64,000 bases of DNA from an uncultured Bacteroidales bacterium (lineage in GTDB: Bacteria; Bacteroidota; Bacteroidia; Bacteroidales; Paludibacteraceae): assembly GCA_937891975.1 (NCBI GenBank), contig CALAUA010000012.1:175434-239433 (forward strand). Reading direction: 5' to 3'. The notes under the pieces were generated by a model. It was not told where the DNA came from and searched no databases. It saw only the letters and a program-made list of their open reading frames with translations. Positions 31,914 to 40,050 of this stretch are shown here, piece after piece. A program made the translations under genes and the position numbers. Within the stretch, counting starts at the first letter, position 1. Each line of letters begins with the position of its first letter.

Positions 31914-33056
31914 ATGGCAACCTCTCTTGGTAAAGAGACCGAACAACTACTAAAAGAACTGTCAAAACATATCTATAATGGAGACACAACACTGGTAGAT
32001 CGAAAGGTTTTGCGTAGTATTGCTCAGGATCTAATGCGTGGTGTTCATAAAGGTATTGGAAAGCGCACAATTGATTGGGATAATCCTGATACAGATATGA
32101 TGCAGCACCTCACTGAAAATGTGTATCAGTTTTCAGCAGCAAAGACATATCAAGAACTACGAGATATGACCAGCGCCATTCACGATGGAGAGAAGGTGCG
32201 CAGTTTTGATGAGTATGAAAAAGAGGTGAATAGTATTATTGGCAAATACAATCGTAATTGGCTTAGAACTGAATATAATCAAGCAATAGCAGCAGCACAG
32301 TCAGCAGCTCGATGGAATGATTATATGAAACATGCTCAAGATATGCCATACCTGCAGTATCAATGTATAATGGATGCCAACACACGCCCTGAACATGTCG
32401 CTCTACATGGCATTATCAAACGGATAGATGATCCATTTTGGGACAAATATATGCCACCTAATGGCTGGGGGTGTAGATGCGAAGCAATTCAATTGCCGGG
32501 CAGTAGCTATCAGGAAACGCCAGACGATAATATCCATCCATTTGGAGTTCCTGATATGTTTAAGACAAACTTTGGAAAACAAGGCATGGTGTTCCCACCA
32601 GAACACGCCTATTACAAAGAAATGCCCAAAGAGGTTTGGAGAGGATTGCAGAAAGAGATCCGAATAGGTGTTTTAACACACTATCGAGGGGCAGCAGAAA
32701 CAAGGATGTCCATTTCACAAGATTTGGCAGAACATGACAATCTCCGAAGTGGCAAATTGTTACTCAGCAAGAAAGCCCAGCGCCGACTTTTGAGACACTC
32801 ACAAACCGTAGAAGAGGTAAAAGCCGCTCGATATATTTGGGAACATCCTTCCGAACTGCACTTTGAGCGTGTCAGCCCGTTAGGAGAAGGGAAAGACCTT
32901 ACAAATCCTGTTGAACTTGCAAATGTATCAGAAAAGCGAAAGAGAGGTGTAATAGAATATTTACAATACTCATTTAAATACGGGAAGCATGTGTATCAAA
33001 TAAAATTAGAACGACATAAAAACGGATTTGAACAGTTCTATTCTTACACAGAATAA
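31914..33056 (+). CDS. MuF-type minor head protein with C-terminal toxin-like domain
   Basis: 380 residues from ATG 31914 (an in-frame TTG lies at 31905, and the frame is open back to 31827). Residues about 80-210 are the MuF domain: WLRTEYNQAIAAAQSAARWNDYMK and MPPNGWGCRCEAIQLP. The last 110 residues (LLLSKKAQRRLLRHSQTVEEVKAARYIWEHPSELHFERVSPLGEG, ending KLERHKNGFEQFYSYTE) are an extra basic module of the kind fused to MuF proteins as small nuclease-type toxins (PBECR/RelE-like). The toxin assignment is tentative. A small antisense RNA overlaps its stop codon. Confidence 0.78.
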   Translation: MATSLGKETEQLLKELSKHIYNGDTTLVDRKVLRSIAQDLMRGVHKGIGKRTIDWDNPDTDMMQHLTENVYQFSAAKTYQELRDMTSAIHDGEKVRSFDEYEKEVNSIIGKYNRNWLRTEYNQAIAAAQSAARWNDYMKHAQDMPYLQYQCIMDANTRPEHVALHGIIKRIDDPFWDKYMPPNGWGCRCEAIQLPGSSYQETPDDNIHPFGVPDMFKTNFGKQGMVFPPEHAYYKEMPKEVWRGLQKEIRIGVLTHYRGAAETRMSISQDLAEHDNLRSGKLLLSKKAQRRLLRHSQTVEEVKAARYIWEHPSELHFERVSPLGEGKDLTNPVELANVSEKRKRGVIEYLQYSFKYGKHVYQIKLERHKNGFEQFYSYTE

Positions 33057-33120
33057 AAAAGAAATCCCCATAACCACGGGCTTCAGCCGCCCTTTGTGGA
33101 AACAGAGATTTCAAAAGATG
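33055..33120 (-). ncRNA. Candidate small phage RNA, antisense to the late operon
   Basis: On the minus strand a promoter (33124-33152) is followed by about 65 nt that fold into one long hairpin: GAAATCTC/GGGGATTTC, CCAC/GTGG and GGGC/GCCC around a 7-nt loop, ending in six T residues (33060-33055). It has no coding capacity. It occupies the gap between the MuF and spike genes and overlaps the MuF stop codon. Promoter and terminator together argue for a real short transcript. Confidence 0.6.
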
Positions 33121-33123
33121 TCG

Positions 33124-33154
33124 CAAAGGTAGTGTTTTTATTTGAAACAACAAA
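33124..33154 (-). promoter_or_regulatory. Promoter of the small antisense RNA
   Basis: TACCTTTG (minus strand, 33131-33124) with TTTG 19 bp upstream, a consensus Bacteroidota promoter pointing leftward inside a rightward operon. Confidence 0.65.
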
Positions 33155-33180
33155 ATATTTTGACAAAAAAATGTATTTTT

Positions 33181-33759
33181 ATGGCAGATCATACTGAATA
33201 TAATCTATTACGACTACTTGAAAGCGTATTTAAGAAGCAACAAGGTCCGCTTTTAGTAACCGTTGGTAAAGTTTCCAATATAGACGAAAGCAAGCGTATT
33301 TGCGACATCTCCATAGACGAAGATATAACGCTTAGCAATTGTCGTTTGAATGCTATTATTGACTCCTATGAAAATCATCTTCTCATTGTACCAAAGGACA
33401 ATAGTATGGTAGCCTTCATAACTGTAGGTGGTAAACTAACCGAGCCATTAATCATCGCTTATTCTGAGATAGAGAAAGTACTACTAACAATAGGTGAGAG
33501 CGATATCCTTATTGAGGATGGAAAAATAGAGATGAATGGTGGTAACCTTGGAGGACTAATCAAACTCCAACAACTGGAGAGCAATCTTGACAAACTGAAA
33601 AAGTATGTAGAAGATCTGGCAACGATGGCATCCTCCGCCATGACACCAATGGCAGCGTTAGATGGCGGTGCATCAGTAGCAACATTCAACACCAATTGGG
33701 GAGCCATGAAAGCAGCTTTCTCCTTTGATGATATGGAAGATACAAAAATCACACACTAA
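33181..33759 (+). CDS. Baseplate spike/gpV-like protein
   Basis: 192 residues from ATG 33181. The N-terminal part (about 20-105: LLVTVGKVSNIDESKRICDISI, LLIVPKDNSMVAFITVGGKLTEPLIIAYSEI) reads like the OB-fold of gp5/gpV/gp45 spikes, followed by a short beta-helix part (LTIGESDILIEDGKIEMNGGNLGG) and a helical end. It would form the membrane-piercing tip. It is followed by the gp25-like gene with a 1-bp overlap. Confidence 0.65.
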   Translation: MADHTEYNLLRLLESVFKKQQGPLLVTVGKVSNIDESKRICDISIDEDITLSNCRLNAIIDSYENHLLIVPKDNSMVAFITVGGKLTEPLIIAYSEIEKVLLTIGESDILIEDGKIEMNGGNLGGLIKLQQLESNLDKLKKYVEDLATMASSAMTPMAALDGGASVATFNTNWGAMKAAFSFDDMEDTKITH

Positions 33760-34040
33760 TGAAAGGAATACTACTAACACAAGACACTTTTGATGTAATT
33801 ATCAAAAATGGCACTTTGCAAACAGGTGATACTGATGAACAGAATGCACAGATCATTATTTTGGCAGAGCAAGGAGAGTTTAAGGAACACCCTCTACTCG
33901 GCGTTGGTCTAACCAAGTTTTTGAAAAGTGTTGGGCGTGAACGAGAAATAGTTCGTGCGATTCGGATTCAGTTAGCTCTTGACGGCATTAAGAATCCAGA
34001 AATATCGTTTAACGAAGGTAAACTACAAATAAAATTATGA
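33759..34040 (+). CDS. gp25/Mu gp46-like baseplate wedge protein
   Basis: 93 residues: FDVIIKNGTLQTGDTDEQNAQIIILAEQGEFKEHPLLGVGLTKFL, then an IRIQLALDGIKNPEISF end, the pattern of small baseplate proteins of the W/gp25/gp46 class. Its ATG overlaps the spike stop and its end overlaps the amidase start by 4 bp. Confidence 0.65.
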   Translation: MKGILLTQDTFDVIIKNGTLQTGDTDEQNAQIIILAEQGEFKEHPLLGVGLTKFLKSVGREREIVRAIRIQLALDGIKNPEISFNEGKLQIKL

Positions 34041-34453
34041 GAAAGATTACAGAAATCATCATTCATTGTTCTTGCACTCCCGAGGGCAGGAACATAGGTG
34101 CAACCACTATTTTGGGTTGGCACAAAGAACGCGGTTTTAGCGATATAGGGTACCACTATGTCATTCGTCTGGATGGGACCATTGAAACAGGGCGACCTGT
34201 AGAGCAAATAGGTTCACACACAAAAGGACACAACCGCAATAGCATAGGCATCTGCTATATAGGTGGAACAGAAAAAGATTGCAAAACGCCCAAGGACACA
34301 CGCACCACCCAACAACGCGAAGCACTCCAGCAGCTATGCAAGCAATTAAAGGCGGAATATCCCAATGCCACTATTCATGGCCATTCGGAGTTTGCGAACA
34401 AAGCCTGTCCGTCATTCGATGTGAAACAATGGATAAAGGAGGTAAGACTATGA
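34037..34453 (+). CDS. N-acetylmuramoyl-L-alanine amidase (endolysin)
   Basis: 138 residues of the Amidase_2/T7-lysozyme type. EIIIHCS has the first zinc His, GYHYVI the substrate part, GSHTKGHNRNSIGICYIGG the middle, and HGHSEFANKACPSFD the second zinc His and Cys. It cleaves the link between muramic acid and the peptide in peptidoglycan for host lysis. It is followed immediately by a membrane protein and a spanin-like gene, making a lysis cassette. Confidence 0.92.
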   Translation: MRKITEIIIHCSCTPEGRNIGATTILGWHKERGFSDIGYHYVIRLDGTIETGRPVEQIGSHTKGHNRNSIGICYIGGTEKDCKTPKDTRTTQQREALQQLCKQLKAEYPNATIHGHSEFANKACPSFDVKQWIKEVRL

Positions 34454-34833
34454 CACCTGAAATTTGGAACTACATCTTAGGCGGTGGTTTGTTGGCAGCT
34501 ATTGTCGGCATCGCCACCCTTGGCAGCAAAATCAAAGAAGCAAAAGCCAAAGCAGAACAGGCATTGGCGGAAGCCAAGAAAATGCACGCTGAAGCCAAGT
34601 CCACCGAGCTGGATAATGACAAGACCCTTGTGGATACTTTTAGCGAATATATTGTTACACCACTAAAAACAGAAGTCAATGGATTACGAAAAGATGTGCG
34701 CAAATTTACGCGCGCTGTTGAGAAAATCAACGATTGCCCTCATGCTGCTGACTGCCCTGTGCGCCGTGAGCTGCAAAACGACCAAAACTGCGACGAAGAG
34801 TGCGCTATCCGTACAAACAGACCAGAAAAATAA
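34450..34833 (+). CDS. Membrane-anchored lysis-cassette protein (holin- or i-spanin-like)
   Basis: 127 residues. The ATG overlaps the amidase TGA. One N-terminal transmembrane segment (YILGGGLLAAIVGIATLG) is followed by a long charged coiled coil (KIKEAKAKAEQALAEAKKMHAEAK). The tail has four Cys (DCPHAADCP, NCDEEC). The layout fits an inner-membrane holin-like or i-spanin-like protein. The next gene starts inside it in another frame. Confidence 0.65.
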   Translation: MTPEIWNYILGGGLLAAIVGIATLGSKIKEAKAKAEQALAEAKKMHAEAKSTELDNDKTLVDTFSEYIVTPLKTEVNGLRKDVRKFTRAVEKINDCPHAADCPVRRELQNDQNCDEECAIRTNRPEK

Positions 34834-35239
34834 TCTGGACCAACACACGACATCGCAAACGGATGTGCAGCTATCGTGCCAATCATCTGACACAGGGAAC
34901 ACGACTACCCATGTGGATGAGGTGATAGAGGAAACGACATGGAGTGCGCCAGATAGTACGGGTGCGCAATACCCCATTAAAACAACCAAAACAACCCGAC
35001 AAACGCACACCGACAAGCAGAACAATATCCAAACGAATCAGGAAAACAACACAAGCACGGTAACTGAATCGGATACAAAAGACAAGTCACAAACAACGAC
35101 CCATATTGAGGACCAGAAGGAAGCAAAAACGACAACGAAGACCAAAACACCTGCATGGATCATCGTGTTGATAGTTGGTGTACTTGCCATAGTGGCAATC
35201 GTTGTTTTACTCATACTTAAACGGTACAAAATAATATGA
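34679..35239 (+). CDS. Probable unimolecular spanin (lipoprotein with C-terminal membrane anchor)
   Basis: 186 residues (or 181 from ATG 34694). An N-terminal lipoprotein signal ends AVSC at Cys32; a long Thr/Gln/Asn/Lys-rich hydrophilic stretch follows; the C-terminus is a transmembrane helix (AWIIVLIVGVLAIVAIVVLLIL) with KRYK after it. An outer-membrane lipid anchor plus an inner-membrane helix in one chain is the design of T1 gp11-type u-spanins, which fuse the two membranes in the last step of lysis. Its first 155 bp overlap the preceding gene in a different frame. Confidence 0.7.
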   Translation: MDYEKMCANLRALLRKSTIALMLLTALCAVSCKTTKTATKSALSVQTDQKNNLDQHTTSQTDVQLSCQSSDTGNTTTHVDEVIEETTWSAPDSTGAQYPIKTTKTTRQTHTDKQNNIQTNQENNTSTVTESDTKDKSQTTTHIEDQKEAKTTTKTKTPAWIIVLIVGVLAIVAIVVLLILKRYKII

Positions 35240-35529
35240 TTACAGTAGCACCCAAACAATCCTTGCTTGATATTGCACTCCAGCACGCTGGAGGTGCTGA
35301 AGCTGTGTTTGAATTGGCAGGCACGAATACTATTAGTATCACGGATGACCTCGGTATAGGGCAGCAACTTGTAGCCACACCCATATTGAGCAAGGAAGTG
35401 ACCAACTACTATGCCGTACACAATATATGCCCAGCCACTGCCATTACCAACGACACCATTAATGAGATCCTTGGAGATGGAGAGGGTATTGAGTTCTGGG
35501 CTATCGAATACGATTTTGTTGTATCTTAA
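35236..35529 (+). CDS. LysM-like/tail protein X-like small protein
   Basis: 97 residues: QSLLDIALQHAGGAEAVFELAGTNTISITDDLGIGQQLVATP resembles the LysM-like tail protein X pattern (repeat of helix-Asn-start-GQ-L). Overlaps the spanin stop by 4 bp. In contractile-tailed phages such proteins lie near the hub. Tentative. Confidence 0.5.
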   Translation: MITVAPKQSLLDIALQHAGGAEAVFELAGTNTISITDDLGIGQQLVATPILSKEVTNYYAVHNICPATAITNDTINEILGDGEGIEFWAIEYDFVVS

Positions 35530-35543
35530 AAACATATTAAAAC

Positions 35544-35780
35544 ATGAAACTTCTCATTCAGTACTTGGCTGACTTCCTTTACGAACGACGCCTCAAACGC
35601 GCAATCGCGAAAGCAGACAACATGCAACAACTAACGGGCTGTGTCTTTATGGTTCTTATGGTCAAAGGGCGTCTTATCGTCAAATCAAAAAAGAACCTCA
35701 AGCAGCTCATCAAGATGCACAAACTCAATTGTTCTATTGCAGCACTTGAGGAAGCGGCATTATATATCACTCCAAAATAA
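35544..35780 (+). CDS. Small protein before the tape measure gene
   Basis: 78 residues, basic: QYLADFLYERRLKRAIAKADNMQQLTGCVFMVLMVKGRLIVKSKKNLKQLIKM. No recognised domain. It sits 6 bp before the tape measure gene. Confidence 0.6.
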   Translation: MKLLIQYLADFLYERRLKRAIAKADNMQQLTGCVFMVLMVKGRLIVKSKKNLKQLIKMHKLNCSIAALEEAALYITPK

Positions 35781-35786
35781 ATTATT

Positions 35787-37685
35787 ATGGCACAATCGAA
35801 AATTGAACTTATCCTTGAAATGAAAGAGCGCATCCGCACGAACCTTAACAGGGCAAAGGATGCGGTCAGTCAGTCCACTAAGGATATGCGCGAGAAATTA
35901 AACCATTTGAAGGGCACATTCGTCAGCGCCTTTGCCGAGATGCGGAATGAGATTCCTATTTTTGACAAAGCCATTCGAATGCTCAAAAATCCAATCACCC
36001 TCGTCATAAGTGCCGTTGGCGCACTATGGTCAGGTCTGAGGAAACTGGGAGAGTTTGCCACACAAACCAAGCAACTCTATCAAGAGGAAGCCGAAGCTGG
36101 AGCCAAATTAGCAGCGGTCATGCGCAACACCATGGGGGCGCGAAATGCGGAGATCGATAGCATCAAAGAACTCGCCACACAGCAACAACGGTTGGGTGTC
36201 ATCGGTGATGATATCCAGATTGCAGGAGCGCAAGAATTGGCCACCTATCTGTCGAAAGCAGACAACCTCAAGAAGCTCATGCCTGTAATGAATGACATGG
36301 TGGCACAACAGTATGGCTTAAATGCAACCCAAGAGCAAGCCGTCACCATCGCCACCATGATGGGTAAAGTCATGGACGGGCAAGTGGGTGCACTCTCCCG
36401 ATATGGTTACACCTTCGATGAGGCACAAGAAAAAATACTAAAATTCGGTACCGAAGAACAACGAGCTGCCACATTGGCCGATGTCGTTTCCGCTTCGGTA
36501 GGCGGTGTGAATGCTGCACTGGCTCAAACACCTGAAGGAGCTCTCAAACAGTACGGTGATAACCTTGGAGATTTGCAAGAGCGTTTTGGTGCCCTATTCA
36601 CGGCTATATCAGTAGCATGGTTGCCAGTTCGTAATGCGATACTGAATGGTTGGAACCGTGTAGCTGCTGTGTTTGAACGCAACAAGGGGCGTATCATTTC
36701 GGCGGTTACTAACATTGGCAATGTTGTCGGGGCGGTAGTTAATGGAGTCTTCAATACATTAAAACTAATGAAGAACGCCTTTGCATTTATGTACGAATGG
36801 CGTGATGTTATTTATGGTATTGTTGCTGCATATACCGTTTTGCATGCCAAACAGATAGCGTCCGTTGCGATGCTCGTACTACAAGCCGCCAAAACCTATA
36901 TACTAACAACTGCACAATGGTTACTTAATATAGCACAAAGCGCAAACCCAATCGGCATTATCATTGTTGCTATTGGCGCACTTATAGGAGCTATAGTCGC
37001 ACTGTGTCGCAGATATGAAGGTTGGGCTACTGTGTGGGAAGCCGTCAAAACAACCCTCCAATTGTCCTTCCAACAATACATAGAGAATTGGAAGTTCGGT
37101 TTCAAAGAACTATGGATGGACTTGCAGATTTTCTGGGAGCGCATCAAATCATTTGGCGAGAATGTGGGCAATGTGTTCAAGACCATAGGCCAGGCTATTG
37201 AGAAGGTCTTAAGTGGAGACTTTGACGGAGCAAAAGCCGTCTTAGCCAATGGCTTTACATTCTCCACCAGTGCGCGCGTAACACAGCTGGAGCAACAACG
37301 CAATGCCAACCGCCAAACTTTCAAAGACGAGTCACTTGCCCGGGCACAAGAGATAGCAGCTGCATGGAAATCGGTAAAGCTAAGCAAAAAGGATGTCTCT
37401 GAACTATCCGAAGATGAGCAAAAATCAATCTACGGATCTGTACAAGAACCCACCTTTGACGACACTGTGCCAACCACCGCTTCCGACGGCGTTGGTACCG
37501 CTGAGACTGTAGTTGGATCTGCAAAGCAAATACGCAACATCACCGTGAATATTGATGCCTTCAATAAGGGTGGCATCAACACCACCAACACAGAAGGTCT
37601 GCGGGGTATGGATGCACAACAAATAGAAGAATGGTTCAACCAAATGCTTCTGCGGACAATCCGTGACTTAGAAATGTCGTACTAA
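35787..37685 (+). CDS. Tail tape measure protein
   Basis: 632 residues. Charged N-terminus with coiled coil, then EEAEAGAKLAAVMRNTMGARNAEIDSIKELATQQQRLGVIGDD and AQQYGLNATQEQAVTIATMMGKVMDGQVGALSRYGYTF (tape-measure core), and two hydrophobic stretches at about 340-400 (YGIVAAYTVLHAKQIASVAMLV, IIIVAIGALIGAIVALC). It sets tail length and is ejected with DNA. Short for the class, in line with a short tail. Its chaperones are encoded on the opposite-strand operon. Confidence 0.85.
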   Translation: MAQSKIELILEMKERIRTNLNRAKDAVSQSTKDMREKLNHLKGTFVSAFAEMRNEIPIFDKAIRMLKNPITLVISAVGALWSGLRKLGEFATQTKQLYQEEAEAGAKLAAVMRNTMGARNAEIDSIKELATQQQRLGVIGDDIQIAGAQELATYLSKADNLKKLMPVMNDMVAQQYGLNATQEQAVTIATMMGKVMDGQVGALSRYGYTFDEAQEKILKFGTEEQRAATLADVVSASVGGVNAALAQTPEGALKQYGDNLGDLQERFGALFTAISVAWLPVRNAILNGWNRVAAVFERNKGRIISAVTNIGNVVGAVVNGVFNTLKLMKNAFAFMYEWRDVIYGIVAAYTVLHAKQIASVAMLVLQAAKTYILTTAQWLLNIAQSANPIGIIIVAIGALIGAIVALCRRYEGWATVWEAVKTTLQLSFQQYIENWKFGFKELWMDLQIFWERIKSFGENVGNVFKTIGQAIEKVLSGDFDGAKAVLANGFTFSTSARVTQLEQQRNANRQTFKDESLARAQEIAAAWKSVKLSKKDVSELSEDEQKSIYGSVQEPTFDDTVPTTASDGVGTAETVVGSAKQIRNITVNIDAFNKGGINTTNTEGLRGMDAQQIEEWFNQMLLRTIRDLEMSY

Positions 37686-38176
37686 TGTCAAAGTCCTTTG
37701 CCGCCATAGTAGATGATGTCACACGCGCCATCAATGCCATGCCCGCGCGTGTGGGTACTTGTGCGGTTAATTTCAGTAAGCAGCGCTTTGTCCAACAGAA
37801 CTGGCATGATACCACGCCTGAGCCATGGAAACCACGCTCCAGAACGCGCCGTGGAGGCGAAAGGCGGCAAAGCGGTGCTATACTGGTGGACAGCGGTCGC
37901 CTGAAACGTAGTATTCGTGTGGTGAGTGCAGATTCTAACCGTGTAATCATTGGTACCGATGTACCTTATGCTGAAATCCATAATGAGGGATTAGATGGAG
38001 AGGTGAGTGTGCGCAAACATTCGCGTAGATCACGCAAAGGGCGTTTACATATAGTCAAGGCACACAAGCGACGAGTACACATGCCACAAAGGCGTTTCCT
38101 TGGCGAATCACAAGCACTCGCGACACAGTTAGAAGAATTGATGATAACAGAACTAAAAAATGCTATTGAGAAATGA
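37685..38176 (+). CDS. Virion morphogenesis protein gpG-like
   Basis: 163 residues. QNWHDTTPEPWKPRSR, LVDSGRLKRSIRVVSADSNRVIIGTDVPYAEIHNEG and PQRRFLG are the gpG/HK97 gp10-like pattern of head-tail connector proteins in Mu. The ATG overlaps the tape measure TAA region by 1 bp. Confidence 0.82.
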   Translation: MSKSFAAIVDDVTRAINAMPARVGTCAVNFSKQRFVQQNWHDTTPEPWKPRSRTRRGGERRQSGAILVDSGRLKRSIRVVSADSNRVIIGTDVPYAEIHNEGLDGEVSVRKHSRRSRKGRLHIVKAHKRRVHMPQRRFLGESQALATQLEELMITELKNAIEK

Positions 38177-38682
38177 GAACTATCATTGAAAAAACCAGTC
38201 AACGCATAGAAGATAATAGTGATGTGTTTATATCCCAAGGTCTGAGTATGCCCGATACGATCGATGTGTATATGGGGCAGCCATTGGCACCAGACCAGTT
38301 TGAATTTGGCTTGCCTGCAATCTTTATTGATTACATGGCAGACTACAAAAATGAGACGCTCTATGTTTACCTTCATGTGCTGCAAAACTATTCCGAGGAT
38401 ACGGAGAATTATGCGCCTGACAGAGTAAGAGGAATGTGTTATAATGACTTTTTAACGACGATTAAATGCCTGTTAAATGGTCTGCGTATTGGTAAAGCTT
38501 TTGGAGTACTCAAATTGCACCAAGAGACACCTGAGCAAACGAATGACTTCTACTACCATAAGATTACATTCTCATGTTCAATCAAAACCGACCTCTATGC
38601 AATATCAGAACGGTATATTGATACTTCGCCAGTGGCGGCATCCGTTCACGCAGGACGGCTCAAAGATCATTCGCCTATGTAA
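38173..38682 (+). CDS. Tail terminator-like (Mu gp37-like) protein
   Basis: 169 residues; overlaps the gpG-like gene by 4 bp. IDVYMGQPLAPDQFEFGLPAIFIDYMADYKN and YYHKITFSCSIKTDLYAI fit small tail-completion proteins placed next to gpG. It is the last gene of the plus-strand late operon and is followed by a strong terminator. Confidence 0.55.
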   Translation: MRTIIEKTSQRIEDNSDVFISQGLSMPDTIDVYMGQPLAPDQFEFGLPAIFIDYMADYKNETLYVYLHVLQNYSEDTENYAPDRVRGMCYNDFLTTIKCLLNGLRIGKAFGVLKLHQETPEQTNDFYYHKITFSCSIKTDLYAISERYIDTSPVAASVHAGRLKDHSPM

Positions 38683-38697
38683 GTCATGGCATGACAC

Positions 38698-38725
38698 AAA
38701 AAAGCACCCGACGAGGGTGCTTTTA
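38698..38725. terminator. Bidirectional terminator between late (plus) and early (minus) transcripts
   Basis: AAAAGCACCC (38700-38709) / GGGTGCTTTT (38715-38724) around GACGA, A-rich on one side and T-rich on the other, so it can stop transcripts from both directions. It separates convergent operons. Confidence 0.85.
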
Positions 38726-38743
38726 TTGTGTTTGTAGCAATAT

Positions 38744-39394
38744 TCAATGAGGAAGTATATTAAGCAATCTTCCTAACATTATTGTACTCATACTGCGTAC
38801 TTGCATATAGTTTGCTGTAGAGTTGAATCCGAGAGTTAAAACATAATTATGTGACTTCATAAATTTTACCAATTCTTTTTGCTGGTTCTCGGTAATTGCA
38901 GATGCTTTGCAGTCTGCAATTGCCATTGTAGGACAAAATTTAATCCAACCTGCTTGCTCTACATGATAATAAGGCCTATGGAGAGTATCATCTTCTATTA
39001 CGATTCCGCAATCATCACGCTGTACTATTCGTTCTGCCAAACATTCGTGGGGCATTCTATTTTGGTTGTATTCAGAGTAACCAAACACACGCCCATCTGG
39101 TGCAATCCAACCACACTCACAATCTTCTATATTACATGGTTGAATCCAACTATATGGTTCTACAAAAGTACAATCTGGTACTACTTTTATTTCGTTTATG
39201 CCAATGAGTTTCGCTCGTCCACTTACAACATCCATTGCTAAATCTTCGGGGAAGCCAATTAGACATTTACAAAGAACATCAACCCCCACTTTTCTACTTT
39301 TTGTTTCGATAAACCTTTGGCGCGCAAAATCTGTAATAAATTCTCCACTTACTGAGAAATTCAAAGTACCTGTCATAAGTTTGTCTTTTCCCAT
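38744..39394 (-). CDS. Uncharacterised phage protein with many cysteines
   Basis: 216 residues, no signal peptide. Cys-rich centre (CKCLIGF, CNIEDCECGWIAPDGRVFGYSEYNQNRMPHECLAERIV) with two His nearby might bind a metal. I do not recognise a family. It is the last gene of the leftward early transcript, 11 bp after the ASCH-like gene. Confidence 0.6.
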   Translation of the reverse strand: MGKDKLMTGTLNFSVSGEFITDFARQRFIETKSRKVGVDVLCKCLIGFPEDLAMDVVSGRAKLIGINEIKVVPDCTFVEPYSWIQPCNIEDCECGWIAPDGRVFGYSEYNQNRMPHECLAERIVQRDDCGIVIEDDTLHRPYYHVEQAGWIKFCPTMAIADCKASAITENQQKELVKFMKSHNYVLTLGFNSTANYMQVRSMSTIMLGRLLNILPH

Positions 39395-39405
39395 AATTAT
39401 ATTTT

Positions 39406-40050
39406 TTACTGCGAATCTACCATCTCGAACTCATACACCCATACAAGGGGATTGCTGTCCCATGTTCCTTTGCCAGACACATAGTCAATGAGTGCTGCAA
39501 AGGCTTCGCGAGGGGTTGGAAATAATTTAAGCGTTTCGCCATTTTCCATTTCAATATGTGATTCTTTCTCCCAATCTTTACACTTTAGCCCCTCTACATA
39601 ATATCCAATAGTATTCTTTACTACACCCTCTCTCAAGCAATCATCATCGCTGATGTCTTGCAGGTGTTCCACTCGGATATTTGTAATCTTGATATGATGT
39701 GGCATATCATCAGCACGAACGAACATCTTATTTGTCCAACCTGCCGTTCTGCCATATAATCCGATATGGTAAGCATCGTTGTAAATATCTTTGTACGATT
39801 GACTAATAGCAACGATTTCACCTATTTTGAATGAATTACAAAATAGTCTTTCTGGACCAATCATATTTATAATGGCATCTTCCATAGAAATATAGTCTAA
39901 TGTATTAGCGAAATACTCCTCTTGATATTTCTTTACTTTGTCAAGAAAATCTTGTGACACTATTCGCCTTGTCATCGTTTTCCAACCCTCAAGCACAGCC
40001 TTTGTAAGTTTGTACTTGTCATTAAACATAATTTTTCTCATAACAAACAT
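39406..40050 (-). CDS. ASCH-like domain protein
   Basis: 214 residues. It opens with FNDKYKLTKAVLEGWKTMTRR, has IGEIVAISQSYKD, then HHIKITNIRVEHLQDISDDDCLREGV and a FAALIDYVSGKGTWDSNPLVWVYEFEM end, which is the phage ASCH-type (PUA-like) pattern. Such proteins may bind RNA or modified nucleotides. Its start overlaps the end of the sulfotransferase-like gene by 13 bp. Confidence 0.7.
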   Translation of the reverse strand: MFVMRKIMFNDKYKLTKAVLEGWKTMTRRIVSQDFLDKVKKYQEEYFANTLDYISMEDAIINMIGPERLFCNSFKIGEIVAISQSYKDIYNDAYHIGLYGRTAGWTNKMFVRADDMPHHIKITNIRVEHLQDISDDDCLREGVVKNTIGYYVEGLKCKDWEKESHIEMENGETLKLFPTPREAFAALIDYVSGKGTWDSNPLVWVYEFEMVDSQ

